Source of the DNA: an uncultured Lachnospiraceae bacterium
Lineage (GTDB): Bacteria; Bacillota; Clostridia; Lachnospirales; Lachnospiraceae
Direction: 5' to 3'
DNA length: 64,000 nucleotides
Assembly: GCA_902779445.1 (NCBI GenBank)
Contig: CACZBM010000012.1
Span: forward strand, 1-64,000
Positions 16,857 to 25,266 of the stretch are shown here, piece after piece. Within the stretch, counting starts at the first letter, position 1, and every line of letters starts with the position of its first letter. The notes beneath the pieces are model-generated. The model was not told the DNA's origin. It worked only from the letters and a program-made list of their open reading frames with translations, and searched no databases. A program made the translations under genes and the position numbers.

Positions 16857-16914
16857 TTATCTCACTTTACTGCTTGACTTCCTTGCGGACACCACCCCGA
16901 TTATCTTGTTACCG
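16857..16914 (-). pseudogene. Remnant of a surface-protein C-terminal anchor
   Basis: On the minus strand it reads NGNKIIGVVSARKSSSKVR then TAA, almost the same as the C-terminal tail LIIGVVSARKPSKVGR of the 932-residue surface protein. The two loci share 28 identical bases (16878-16905 and 22488-22515). No long reading frame leads into it. It lies downstream of the interrupted low-complexity secreted protein, so it may be that gene's former anchor, cut off by frameshifts and the stop codons. Confidence 0.6.
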
Positions 16915-17109
16915 TTCAGTCCCAAGCCACAACGATGCCATATGCGCATAGCGCATATAAACGGCATTCAAAACATGTCCCCGGGATGATGGAAAGTCCT
17001 CACCCCGGGGATAAAAGCCTGCCGCTATGCTTATTTAAATAACTAATGATTTCCTCACTTTTTTTGCTTTTACTAAAGACTACGTCTACCTTAACCTCAG
17101 CGGCGACAT
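16915..17109. other. Intergenic or decayed coding stretch with two palindromes
   Basis: Contains the palindrome ATATGCGC-ATA-GCGCATAT (16940-16958) and an inverted repeat TCCCCGGG/CCCGGGGA (16978-16985 and 17004-17011). On the minus strand, about 17112 to 17000, one frame shifted from the gene above reads GLNVAAEVKVDVVFSKSKKS and on to a TGA, with coding-like codon use. This fits a decayed continuation of the secreted protein. No intact gene was found here. Confidence 0.4.
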
Positions 17110-17445
17110 TCAATCCTCTAGTCGGGCCTCTTCCTCAGCCTGCTGGGTCTGCTGGGCCTGCCGGGTCCGCTTATGCACTGCCGCCTGCCGAAGGGCCTCT
17201 GGCACGGCGTCCGGCGGCAGCTGAATGTTCCCTTCCACAGCCTGCTGCTGCTCTGCCGCCCGCCGAAGGGCCTCTGCCGTCAGCTGAAGGGCCCCTGCCT
17301 CAGCCTGCTGCTCTGCCGCCCGCCGAAGGGCCTCTGCCGTCAGCTGAAGGGCCCCTGCCTCTGCCTCAGCCTGCTGCTGCTCTGCCTCAAACTGAAAACC
17401 TCGTAAATGTGGATAAAACCATTTGTCAAGTGTTTCTGGTCGGGC
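17110..17445 (-). other. In-frame continuation of the secreted repeat protein beyond an amber codon
   Basis: Reading straight on after the TAG at 17446-17448, the same frame stays open for 111 codons to a TGA at 17110-17112. The encoded segment is again Gln/Ala/Glu/Leu-rich and contains two copies of AEAGALQLTAEALRRAAEQQ, the same unit (GALQLTTE) that sits just before the amber. There is no in-frame ATG and no ribosome site, so it would be made only by readthrough or is a relic of a longer gene. Confidence 0.65.
17251..17360. repeat. 60-bp tandem repeat after the amber codon
   Basis: Copy 1 is 17251-17310 and copy 2 is 17311-17360, identical over 50 bp where both are present. The unit encodes a 20-residue Gln/Ala/Glu/Leu block on the minus strand. 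Identity between copies indicates recent duplication. Confidence 0.8.
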
Positions 17446-19833
17446 CTAGATCTGCTCTGTCGTCAGCTGAAGGGCCCCTGTCTCTGCCTCAGACTGCTGA
17501 ACGCCAAAGTCCTCTGCCTCAGCCTGCGGGGCCTGCAGTTCCACTGCCGGCAGCTGCTCTGTCGCCTCCTGAACATTAACCCCCGCCTGCGAATACTGAA
17601 CCGCCTGAAGGTATAAGCGCGGCTCTGCCGCCTGCTGAAAGGCCTCTGCCACGGCCTGCTGGGTCTGCGGCTCTGTCGTCTGCTGAACCTCAACCCCCGC
17701 CTCTGCCTCAGCCTGCTGGGTCTGCTGCTGCTCTGCCACCTGCAGTTGCTGGGTCTGCGGCTCCAATGCCGCCCGCTGAAGGTGAAAGGCCTCTGCGAAC
17801 TGCGAGAGGAGCTGCGGGGGCGGCAGCTCTGCCACGAACTGCTGGGCCTGCGGCATTGCCAGCTGAACCTCAACCCCCGCCTCTGCCTCAGCCGGCTGAA
17901 GGGCCTCTGCCACGCCCTGCAGGGTCTGCAGCTGCTCTGCCGCCGGCTGGGGCCCCTGCTGCTCCAATGCCGCCCGCCTAAGGTGAAAGGCCTCTGCGAA
18001 CTGCGAGAGGAGCTGCGGGGGCGGCAGCTGGGCCTGCTGCAGCTGGGTCTGCGGCTGCTCTGCCACCCACTGAATGGGCTCTGCCTCAGCCTGCAGGGTA
18101 TGCTGCGGCAAAGCAAGCTGAACCTCACCCGGCTCAAAGTATAAGCTCTGATCGTACAGAAGTTTCGACTGAAGTTTCGACTGAAGTTTCACTGATCCGT
18201 TCACAAGAACCTCGATCGAACCGTTATTCAGAATGAAGGTAACAGGGTTCCCCGCCTGCAGGTATGGCAGCAGATTATCAACAGGGATCATTACCGATCC
18301 GTAAGGGGTGTTTATGACAAATTGTCTCATCCCCGCTTCAATATACTGCTGAATGTCCGCCAGATTCAGTGTGAATCTGTCAGTCCCGGCCGGAAATGAA
18401 ATATTAAGGAGATTGCTGCCTGTCATACTCATTTCCGGCTTCTTTTCCGTTATTCCCATCGTATAAGACCCAGCCTCATTTGGAGCAGTCACAGGGTTCC
18501 CTTCACTGCCTTCATAGGTGGTCTCATGATCCTTATCCTTTTTTTTACCCCCGGACTCCTTACCCGCAGGCTCTTTAGCACTACCGTCATTCTCAGAAGA
18601 ATCTGATTTTGCTTCCAGCCACATATTGACAAATACGCCGCCGCCCTTAGGTACGATCAGGTAATATTCTCCGCCCTCCTTTTGAAGGCTGCACTGCCTG
18701 GCTTCATCACTGAATACGCCCTTCAGAACATAGCCGGAGGGGACATTCAGCTTTACAGCCACCCTTTCCCCCTCCTTCGCGGTATTGTAATTTATCACAC
18801 TGCCGTCAGGAGCTGTGTATGACATTTCTGTGGTATTCCCAAGGTCTATGCTCTGGGAGGTATCAACTCTGATGATGTAATGGATGGAGCTTTCCAGAGT
18901 TTCAGCGTCTGTGGTTTTCTCAAGGGTTCCGTTATTATCAATTACTTCTTTTACGATACTGCCATCCGTGCCGGCCTCCGCCTTCCAGATGATAAGAGAT
19001 ACGTTGTCGGGGCTGCCTGCGAAAGCCACAGCTGCTCCCTTTCCCGCGGACAGGGTGCCCTCGGCCACCACGTCGACCTTTGCACCGTTTTCCGTCTTTA
19101 TCTCAACGGAAGAATCCATTCCGCTGCCTTTAACATCCCCGGCAACTCTGGCGCTTATCTCAGTGCCGCTCCCGGAGGCATCCAGCTCGATCCCGTTAGA
19201 ATCCGTGCCGTTGTTTTTGTTTTCTATAACAATGTTACCTACAACATTAACATTGACGGAGCTTCCCTCGGAGGCATCTATATCAATACCCTTCGCGCCC
19301 GTTCCGGAGGCTGTTATTCCATCCCCTCCTATATTAAAGCTTTCAGAAGACCCGCCTTCTGCGTCAGCATTGATACCGATGGCGAGGCCGGACTGGGACG
19401 TGGCATCAATACCGCCGGCGCTGAAAGTAATGGTACCGCTATTATCAGTATCAGCATCAACACCTATGGCCTTATCGGATCCGCCCGAGACCACATCTAC
19501 GCTGCCTCCCACTGTGACTGCGGCACTGCCGTGATTCTCCGCGCTGACTTCGACACCGGTATCAGCGGTATCAGGATCGTTGTCATCACTGGAAGAAACC
19601 ACCTCAATGTCATTACCAACGTTCAGTGATGAAGAACCTCCATCAGCCTCAACATCTGCTCCTTTATCCTTATCATTACCAGGATTGTCATCAGTATCAT
19701 CGGCGGTAATATTGTCAACAACTACTGTTCCGCTCGTCACCGACACCTCTGCATCCGCATCCGCCCAAACCTGCACAACAAGTGTCATTGTAAGCACCGC
19801 TGAAAGGATCAGACATATACACTTTTTTAACAT
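17446..19833 (-). CDS. Secreted low-complexity surface protein ending at an in-frame amber codon
   Basis: 795 residues. Residues 1-25 are a signal peptide ending VWADADA. Residues 30-330 are Asp/Gly/Ser/Val-rich with repeated GNIVIEN- and GSVDVVSGG-like strands, typical of a beta-helical extracellular stalk. Around 400-450 is a Lys/Ser/Glu linker, and around 480-560 a strand-rich section. From about 570 to the end it is Gln/Ala/Glu/Leu/Pro-rich and repetitive: a block with LPPPQLLSQFAEAFHL occurs twice (DNA about 17763-17834 and 17960-18030). A 12-bp triplication near 18165 gives LQSKLQSKL. The TAG falls inside the repeat array, which continues in frame. GGAGG precedes the ATG. The start overlaps the 112-residue gene by 7 bp, indicating translational coupling. 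It has no anchor of its own. Confidence 0.75.
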   Translation of the reverse strand: MLKKCICLILSAVLTMTLVVQVWADADAEVSVTSGTVVVDNITADDTDDNPGNDKDKGADVEADGGSSSLNVGNDIEVVSSSDDNDPDTADTGVEVSAENHGSAAVTVGGSVDVVSGGSDKAIGVDADTDNSGTITFSAGGIDATSQSGLAIGINADAEGGSSESFNIGGDGITASGTGAKGIDIDASEGSSVNVNVVGNIVIENKNNGTDSNGIELDASGSGTEISARVAGDVKGSGMDSSVEIKTENGAKVDVVAEGTLSAGKGAAVAFAGSPDNVSLIIWKAEAGTDGSIVKEVIDNNGTLEKTTDAETLESSIHYIIRVDTSQSIDLGNTTEMSYTAPDGSVINYNTAKEGERVAVKLNVPSGYVLKGVFSDEARQCSLQKEGGEYYLIVPKGGGVFVNMWLEAKSDSSENDGSAKEPAGKESGGKKKDKDHETTYEGSEGNPVTAPNEAGSYTMGITEKKPEMSMTGSNLLNISFPAGTDRFTLNLADIQQYIEAGMRQFVINTPYGSVMIPVDNLLPYLQAGNPVTFILNNGSIEVLVNGSVKLQSKLQSKLLYDQSLYFEPGEVQLALPQHTLQAEAEPIQWVAEQPQTQLQQAQLPPPQLLSQFAEAFHLRRAALEQQGPQPAAEQLQTLQGVAEALQPAEAEAGVEVQLAMPQAQQFVAELPPPQLLSQFAEAFHLQRAALEPQTQQLQVAEQQQTQQAEAEAGVEVQQTTEPQTQQAVAEAFQQAAEPRLYLQAVQYSQAGVNVQEATEQLPAVELQAPQAEAEDFGVQQSEAETGALQLTTEQI
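17763..18030. repeat. Imperfect long repeat pair inside the secreted protein gene
   Basis: About 70 bp at 17763-17834 recurs at about 17960-18030 with very few changes. It encodes LPPPQLLSQFAEAFHL and flanking residues. The copies are about 197 bp apart, so one duplication unit spans roughly that length. Confidence 0.7.
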
Positions 19834-20165
19834 CTCTTATTTACCTCCATGTCATTTTCAGACACATCCCCGGTCCGGTTTCCGTGTCTCATCTTAAGTA
19901 CGATCGTGATCACGACTCCCGCCATGAAGGCTATGAGCGCCGCCAGCACATAGCCCCCCGCGCCTTCAAAAAGCAGGGTTGCGCCGCTGTAAAGACCCGC
20001 GGTGGCTCCCAGATGTGCAGGGCCCGAACTCCCTATAAGAGCGATAAGACACGCAAATAAAGCGAGACTGCCCACTCCCGCAGCCCATGTACGGGCATTT
20101 TCCTTTTTCTGTTTTCTGACTGCCATTTTTTCGTGCAGCTTAAGAACCCGTTCTTCCTTTGTCAT
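19827..20165 (-). CDS. Small two-helix membrane protein
   Basis: 112 residues from the ATG at 20165, chosen because AGGAGGA lies 5-12 bp upstream; an in-frame ATG at 20198 has no such site. A basic N-terminal helix (residues 1-27, rich in Lys/Arg) is followed by two hydrophobic spans at about 29-47 and 69-92 with a Gly-rich loop, and a charged C-terminus. No family was recognised. It overlaps the secreted repeat protein by 7 bp, so the two are made together; a role in its export or retention is inference. Upstream (20199-20364) lies a dyad TGTCAGATCTGGCTGACA but no other gene. Confidence 0.7.
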   Translation of the reverse strand: MTKEERVLKLHEKMAVRKQKKENARTWAAGVGSLALFACLIALIGSSGPAHLGATAGLYSGATLLFEGAGGYVLAALIAFMAGVVITIVLKMRHGNRTGDVSENDMEVNKRC

Positions 20166-20364
20166 TGCTTTCCTCCTGTGATTTGTGAGGCGCTTCATTA
20201 AAAACGGTCATGTCAGCCAGATCTGACATCGCCGGTAAATCCGCCTTTTACAATATAGTCGCTTAAAAACGAAAAAGTACTACCCTGATATTAATAATTT
20301 TCCGGTAATTTTCCATCTTTGTGAAAAACAGACAAAAACGACCCGGAGGTTTTGTGGAAACTGA

Positions 20365-20994
20365 CTAAGAAAAATCCATCTTTCCCTGCAGCAGAATGAG
20401 CCCTGCAAGGAGCATGGCGAGAGGAACGGCACTTCCGATCCAGGAAATGATGCCCGGCCGGCTGACCAGGACATTGAAGACAGCGTGAAAGGTGATGACG
20501 GTGCACAGAACCGCAAAGAGTCCTGTGGCCCGAAGCCAGGCACGGTCCCATAAAAAGAACAGCCCCACAGCCACCATCGCACCGCATACAACGTGCATCG
20601 CTCCGGTTCCGAACCCGCGGATAAGAAGATCAAAGAGCTCCCCGGTTCCGTTGGAAGTCATAAAGCAGACGTTTTCAAAGGTGGCAAAGCCGACAGCCAC
20701 CATCAGTATCCCGCTGATCGAATGCTTCTTTAAGGGTTCGAATACAAGAAGATAGAACAGCACCGGCAGGATTTTGATGATCTCCTCCACCGCCGGAACG
20801 ATCTCATGGGACGCGGTGACGGGATCGAGCTTAAAGACCATGGTGAAGTAACTGCTGACATAAGCGGACAGAAGACAGCTGGTCATCCCGGAGAGCAGGA
20901 AGATCAGCGCCCTGCGCCAGTCTTTTTTCAGACAGAGGACAGCAAGCAATAACGGGGCGGCGAGACAGATAAAGGTATTCTCCACATAGGTCAT
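20365..20994 (-). CDS. prsW: PrsW-type intramembrane metalloprotease
   Basis: 209 residues with about seven membrane helices. The conserved PrsW features are all present: the glutamate pair in VEEIIK (Glu70, Glu71, with Lys74), FENV with Glu107, RGFGTGAMH with His134 and TFHAVFN with His170. In Bacillus subtilis PrsW makes the first cut in the anti-sigma factor RsiW. Here it is the last gene of an operon headed by an ECF sigma factor and two membrane proteins, overlapping the 216-residue gene by 4 bp, so an anti-sigma or surface-protein substrate within the operon is likely. Confidence 0.85.
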   Translation of the reverse strand: MTYVENTFICLAAPLLLAVLCLKKDWRRALIFLLSGMTSCLLSAYVSSYFTMVFKLDPVTASHEIVPAVEEIIKILPVLFYLLVFEPLKKHSISGILMVAVGFATFENVCFMTSNGTGELFDLLIRGFGTGAMHVVCGAMVAVGLFFLWDRAWLRATGLFAVLCTVITFHAVFNVLVSRPGIISWIGSAVPLAMLLAGLILLQGKMDFS

Positions 20995-21641
20995 GGCCGC
21001 ACCTCCCTTTTTATGATCTTAAGATAGAAGGGAAAGCTTAAGGTGATCATAATATCGATACAGAAATAGACATACCGGAAGGCCACCAGTTCCCAGAAGC
21101 AGGAAACCGTCCACAAGGCGTATTCCAGGAGGCAAAAAATAAAGACGGTCAGATACAGCAGCCGGAAGCCGCCTTTCCCGGTCTCCGTCCGCAAAAGCCC
21201 TTTCACCGCCGTATAGAGCAATATCCCCATAAGGACCGCATAAACAATGTTGCTTACGATCTTCCCGTTTTGGATAAAGAAAACCGCCATTGCTGCGGTG
21301 AACACCGGAGCCAGCCAGGGCAGACCCTTATTTACGGAAAACGCGGCGGCAGCGCCATCAGAGACCTCTGCCTCTCCTGCGGCACGGAGCAGCAGATACA
21401 GGAACAGCAATGCCGCGCACCAGCTCAGATCCGAAACAATGGAAATCCGGGGTATGTCTCCGAGACAAAGCAGACAGACCTGCCAGTAAAGATCTCCCAG
21501 AAGGAAGCTGCCGTAAAAAGCAAAGAGCAGGAGATAGCTTTTCTCCCGGACCGAATGCATCCTGACAAGGGAAAAAATACCGCAGATACCGAGAACGGCG
21601 ATCTGCAGAGCGTTTTCCAGACTTTCAATGATCGCATCCAT
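20991..21641 (-). CDS. Polytopic membrane protein, unknown, between sigma factor and PrsW
   Basis: 216 residues with six or seven hydrophobic helices and short loops, no recognised catalytic motif and a basic C-terminus. GGAAGGAAGAAAG precedes the ATG. The start overlaps the 42-residue gene by 17 bp and the end overlaps prsW by 4 bp, so all are cotranslated. By position it could act as a membrane sensor or anti-sigma component for the ECF factor upstream. No sequence feature confirms this. Confidence 0.7.
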   Translation of the reverse strand: MDAIIESLENALQIAVLGICGIFSLVRMHSVREKSYLLLFAFYGSFLLGDLYWQVCLLCLGDIPRISIVSDLSWCAALLFLYLLLRAAGEAEVSDGAAAAFSVNKGLPWLAPVFTAAMAVFFIQNGKIVSNIVYAVLMGILLYTAVKGLLRTETGKGGFRLLYLTVFIFCLLEYALWTVSCFWELVAFRYVYFCIDIMITLSFPFYLKIIKREVRP

Positions 21642-21753
21642 CTTCTTTCTTCCTTCCGCCCATGCTGTTTCTGAGCCTCATGCAGAAAAGCGTAAAGGTA
21701 ACACCCAGGGCAAACGCAAGGATAATGGTGATGAGTTCCTTAAATACCGGCAT
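21625..21753 (-). CDS. 42-residue single-span membrane protein
   Basis: Reads MPVFKELITIILAFALGVTF, then LFCMRLRNSMGGRKKEDGCDH. It has one hydrophobic helix (about residues 6-25) and a short basic tail, topology probably N-out/C-in. GGAAGAG lies at good distance before the ATG. It overlaps the ECF sigma gene by 14 bp and the next gene by 17 bp. Tight overlap at both ends plus the ribosome site argue that it is real. It could be a minimal anti-sigma or a regulator of PrsW, but nothing in the sequence proves that. Confidence 0.6.
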   Translation of the reverse strand: MPVFKELITIILAFALGVTFTLFCMRLRNSMGGRKKEDGCDH

Positions 21754-22447
21754 ATGTGATCTCTTCCTTCTCAAGCTCTGACCGCAGGGCCTTTTTCCCC
21801 TTTACCAGCAGATTATTGATCCTTTTCCTGCCGCAGCCCAGTATCCCGGCAGTCTCATCATAGCTGAACTGCATAGCGTAAACCAGCCACAGTGCCTCTC
21901 TGTACTGGGGGGCGATCCGGCTCATAGCATTATGCAAACCTGTATTTCTCTCACCTTCAAGGACCTTTTCCTCCGGACGGATCTCTTTCACGGCCGTCAA
22001 TCCGGTCAGTCCGTTTAAGGTATCTGCGAGCTCCTCCGACAGGCTGAACTCGTTACGCTGAAGTATGCGTCTCCACAGGGAGATGGCTTTATTGCGGGCG
22101 GTCTTAAAGAGCCAGGCTTTAAAACACCCTTCCCTGATCCCGGGCTTATCCACCAGGATCACGGAAAAACTCTCAAGCATAAGGTCCTCGGCATCCTGGG
22201 GATTATTCAGGATCGAACAAAGATAGGCAGTGAGCTGATCCGCATAGCGCAGCATCAGCTCATCCCCGGCTTTTGTCTCACCCGAAAGATACCGGCTGTA
22301 CAACTCATCATCATTCAGCTTAAAGGGGTCTGGCTGCCTCATCATCGCATGAAATGTTCTGTCATAGTATGCGCGTATCGCTTCCGTCGATTTCGTTCCC
22401 AGAACCATCTTATCAGCTCTGTTCAGATACTTCAACACTTTACGCAA
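21740..22447 (-). CDS. ECF-type RNA polymerase sigma factor with N-terminal extension
   Basis: 235 residues. About 55 extra residues precede region 2, which reads DELMLRYADQLTAYLCSIL, then DAEDLMLESF and KAWLFKTARNKAISLWRR. Region 4 is IAPQYREALWLVYAMQFSYDE, then GCGRKRINNLLVKGKKAL. It starts 19 bp after the stop of the 932-residue surface protein on the same strand and is followed by overlapping membrane protein and prsW genes. The set looks like a regulated-proteolysis sigma module placed directly behind the surface gene it may control. Confidence 0.88.
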   Translation of the reverse strand: MRKVLKYLNRADKMVLGTKSTEAIRAYYDRTFHAMMRQPDPFKLNDDELYSRYLSGETKAGDELMLRYADQLTAYLCSILNNPQDAEDLMLESFSVILVDKPGIREGCFKAWLFKTARNKAISLWRRILQRNEFSLSEELADTLNGLTGLTAVKEIRPEEKVLEGERNTGLHNAMSRIAPQYREALWLVYAMQFSYDETAGILGCGRKRINNLLVKGKKALRSELEKEEITYAGI

Positions 22448-22466
22448 ACTGGCTGTTATACAGGGT

Positions 22467-25265
22467 CTATCTCCCCACTTTACTTGGCTTCCTTGCGGAC
22501 ACCACCCCGATTATCAGCACGAGGAGCGCAGCTGCTGCGGCGATCAATACCGCGATATTTCCTATGCTGAAGCCGCTTTCATGTCCAAGGGCATAGGGCG
22601 AGAACCTGTCGGTCTTTACAGTGATCGTATCCGGATCATCATCCAGATCATAGAGTACGTCAACCTCGCCATTATGGTTCCTTACTATGCAGAACTTCTT
22701 CCCTTTGTCACGCAGGCTTTCGGGGATCTCCATAACGATCTCCATCTCTTTATCCAGCTCTTCCACGAGAGAAGGGACACCATCCACGGTCTTCATAAGG
22801 GTAATGTATAAATATTCGTCCACCTTAACTCCGTCCGCGCCCTGAAGCATGTGTTTCTCAAATTCACCGGGATTCTCTACTCCGGAAATGGTGAATGAGA
22901 ATACCACCTCTTTACCCTCGAGCATTTTCAGCTTGTCCTCTTTGGTAAGGGCAGCCTTTACGATCTCCTGAAGGTTCTTAACTGTTCTGTTCCCGGTGAG
23001 TACATCTTCCTCTTCTCCCGGTACCACGTATTCATTATTTATAAGGATATCCAGATATCCGAGTTCATAAGCCTCATTTATAAGGATATTGTCTCCGCCT
23101 CCATCAATGAGCTTTTCTGCAGTTTCTTTTGTAATATCAAGAGACTGGTATACGCCCTTTGCCATATCGGGGTTATAGACGTCCACCACGGTTCCGAGAT
23201 TATCGGCGTCATCCATTCCTATGAGGTTCTGTTCCTGGGGTACTGTGATGACTTCTGCATCCCCTTCCACTTCAGATTCCTTGTTCAGTCCGGATTCCTG
23301 CGCTTTTTTTAGTGCGGCATACTCTTCCGGAGTGATGATCTTGGAGCTTCTCTCTTCCGCCCCTTCTTCTGCATCTTTAAGTTCTGCAACAGCAATTGCC
23401 TTCGCTTCTTCCGTGGATATTATCTTATCCATTTTGACATCATTCACGGATTCCTGCTTTGGTGCGAATGCAACTGAAATAGTGTGGTCCTTATTTACAT
23501 TTTCAAAGGTATAGGAGTTATACGCACCTTTCTGTACCCCGTCTACCGCAACCATGAGTACCGCATATCCGTTATCCGGAGCGATGGTATAGGTTATGGA
23601 ATTACCCTTTGTAACAGAGATATCCCCTGACGGCGTTATGGCACCACCTTTGTTTGCTACTCCTGCCGTGATCGTATAATTAACCGCCCCTTCTTTTTCA
23701 AAATGAGCAGTTATATTCAAGTCTCTGTCTATATTTTTGATCTTATAATCCGGTGATGTGGAGACTATCTGGTTATTTAATACATATCCCTTGAATCTGT
23801 ATCCCGGATTGGCCTTTGCTTTTATTACAGTGGATTCTCCGTCTTTAAATTCACCGCCTCCCGTTACTGTTCCGCCTTCAGAGGGTGAAGCTGAAACACT
23901 GACGACATATCTTTCCTTCGTAAACTCTGCAGTGAAAGTGTGATCCTTTTTAACATTTTTGATCTTAAGCTTTGCTTCGTCGCGGCTTACAAGCCGGTCC
24001 TTTTCGTACCATCCGTTAAAGCGGTATCCTTCCTTTGGTTTTGCTTCGATCCAGACGCTTCCGCCTTTTTCCACATAACCTCCGCCCTTAACGGTTCCTT
24101 TTTCTTTATCTGCACTCTTTACCTTTACCTCGTATCCTGTCTCTTTGAAGAGGGCTTTATACCGGAGATCTTTCCCGATACTGTCTGTTGTGAAAGTTGC
24201 ACTGTAGCTTACATGGCCGTCATCGGTGGTCACCCACTCCGAGAATTCGTATCCTTTATTGGCAACAGCCGTAAGGGTAGCGGTATCTCCTCCGTTGTAT
24301 GTCCCCTTTCCGCTTATATAACCGGCTTCTGAAGGATAAGCATCGGCATTGACGGTATATTTATCCCTTGCGATATTTACTACCGCAGAATCACTGAAAG
24401 CCTCATCCTGCCTGGATATGGCTACAACCTTTACGGAGCCTGCTGTCTCGTCCTTTGCGAGAGTCAGGGATCCGTTTGGATCAATGCCTGTTCCGGATGA
24501 ATTATTTCCCCGCACTTCCCATCTTACGGATGTGTCGGGATCATTCTCTCCTTCTACCCTGGCAGTAAATTTCGTACCGTTCCCCTGTCTTAAACTCACA
24601 TTATCCGGAGTCACGATCACCCTTGTGATCACAGGTCTTGCATTCTCCACCCTGAGAGACACATCTATAGTGACGGTTGACTCCATGTGGTCTAAGTCTT
24701 TGAACATAAGGGTTGTGGAATAATCCCCGGGAGTCAGTTTGACCTTTCCAATCTCCACACTTCCCTGGATCGCCTGATGCGGCTCTATCGGGATATTAAC
24801 GTTCGACGGCATATTGAGGGCGAATACCCCTTCTGTATCTGTCTGGCTCCAGCCCAGCAATACCTCTTTTGTTCCCTCATTCGTGATAGTAAAGCTTAAT
24901 GGTCTCGGGGTCTCAGAAGGATTAATGGTACCAAAGCTTATCTGTGTATTATCAGCCGTGATCCTATATACATCTTCCTTCTGCTCTTCTTTTTTCTCTC
25001 CCTCTCCGCTCTCTGTGGATCCGGATTCTGTTGAAGAGCTCTCGGTTGATGCGGCCTCGGAAGGTGCACTTTCTGATGGATCACTTTCTGACGGTCCGCT
25101 TTCTGACGGTCCGTCCTCACGGTTTTCCTGCTTCAGGTCTTCACCCTCCTGCCCTTCATTCTCCGTAGTAATATCCTCGTCTGCGTACAGGCATATGGAA
25201 TTTGATACCACCAGTACGAATACCAGGAATATCATCGCTATTCTTTTAATAAGTCTCTTTTTCAT
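22467..25265 (-). CDS. Cell-surface protein with Ig-like and InlB B-type repeats
   Basis: 932 residues. Signal peptide to about residue 29 (ending SICLYADED). A Ser/Glu/Pro repeat linker (SESGPSESDPSESAP type) covers about 45-90. Next come an Ig-like domain (110-205) and a Big-type domain (210-300). Four InlB B-repeat-like units of about 70 residues follow (300-600), each with a GxxxxGxxxxLxAxxxxGYxFxxW pattern. A mixed domain precedes a C-terminal membrane helix (about 900-922) and the basic tail SARKPSKVGR. There is no LPxTG motif, so it is held by the helix. It starts 1 bp after the zinc-ribbon peptide gene, which shows coupling, and is followed by the ECF sigma gene. Role: probable adhesin or wall protein. 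Confidence 0.85.
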   Translation of the reverse strand: MKKRLIKRIAMIFLVFVLVVSNSICLYADEDITTENEGQEGEDLKQENREDGPSESGPSESDPSESAPSEAASTESSSTESGSTESGEGEKKEEQKEDVYRITADNTQISFGTINPSETPRPLSFTITNEGTKEVLLGWSQTDTEGVFALNMPSNVNIPIEPHQAIQGSVEIGKVKLTPGDYSTTLMFKDLDHMESTVTIDVSLRVENARPVITRVIVTPDNVSLRQGNGTKFTARVEGENDPDTSVRWEVRGNNSSGTGIDPNGSLTLAKDETAGSVKVVAISRQDEAFSDSAVVNIARDKYTVNADAYPSEAGYISGKGTYNGGDTATLTAVANKGYEFSEWVTTDDGHVSYSATFTTDSIGKDLRYKALFKETGYEVKVKSADKEKGTVKGGGYVEKGGSVWIEAKPKEGYRFNGWYEKDRLVSRDEAKLKIKNVKKDHTFTAEFTKERYVVSVSASPSEGGTVTGGGEFKDGESTVIKAKANPGYRFKGYVLNNQIVSTSPDYKIKNIDRDLNITAHFEKEGAVNYTITAGVANKGGAITPSGDISVTKGNSITYTIAPDNGYAVLMVAVDGVQKGAYNSYTFENVNKDHTISVAFAPKQESVNDVKMDKIISTEEAKAIAVAELKDAEEGAEERSSKIITPEEYAALKKAQESGLNKESEVEGDAEVITVPQEQNLIGMDDADNLGTVVDVYNPDMAKGVYQSLDITKETAEKLIDGGGDNILINEAYELGYLDILINNEYVVPGEEEDVLTGNRTVKNLQEIVKAALTKEDKLKMLEGKEVVFSFTISGVENPGEFEKHMLQGADGVKVDEYLYITLMKTVDGVPSLVEELDKEMEIVMEIPESLRDKGKKFCIVRNHNGEVDVLYDLDDDPDTITVKTDRFSPYALGHESGFSIGNIAVLIAAAAALLVLIIGVVSARKPSKVGR

Positions 25266-25266
25266 A

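Noticed and set aside
17110..17445. Diversity-generating retroelement variable region
   Set aside because: There is no reverse transcriptase, no template repeat and no adenine-biased variation between copies. The copies are simple duplications.
17446..17448. TAG recoded as an amino acid (pyrrolysine-like) in this organism
   Set aside because: TAG is the normal stop of arsR (9717-9719), of the 141-residue gene (59376-59378) and of dgt (51102-51104), so general recoding is not supported.
17046..18144. Several long open frames on the plus strand opposite the secreted repeat protein, and an Arg/Ser-rich frame on the minus strand
   Set aside because: They result from a CAG/CTG-type repeat that lacks stop codons in most frames. 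None has a signal peptide, ribosome site or recognisable domain, and the minus-strand gene has all three expected start features.
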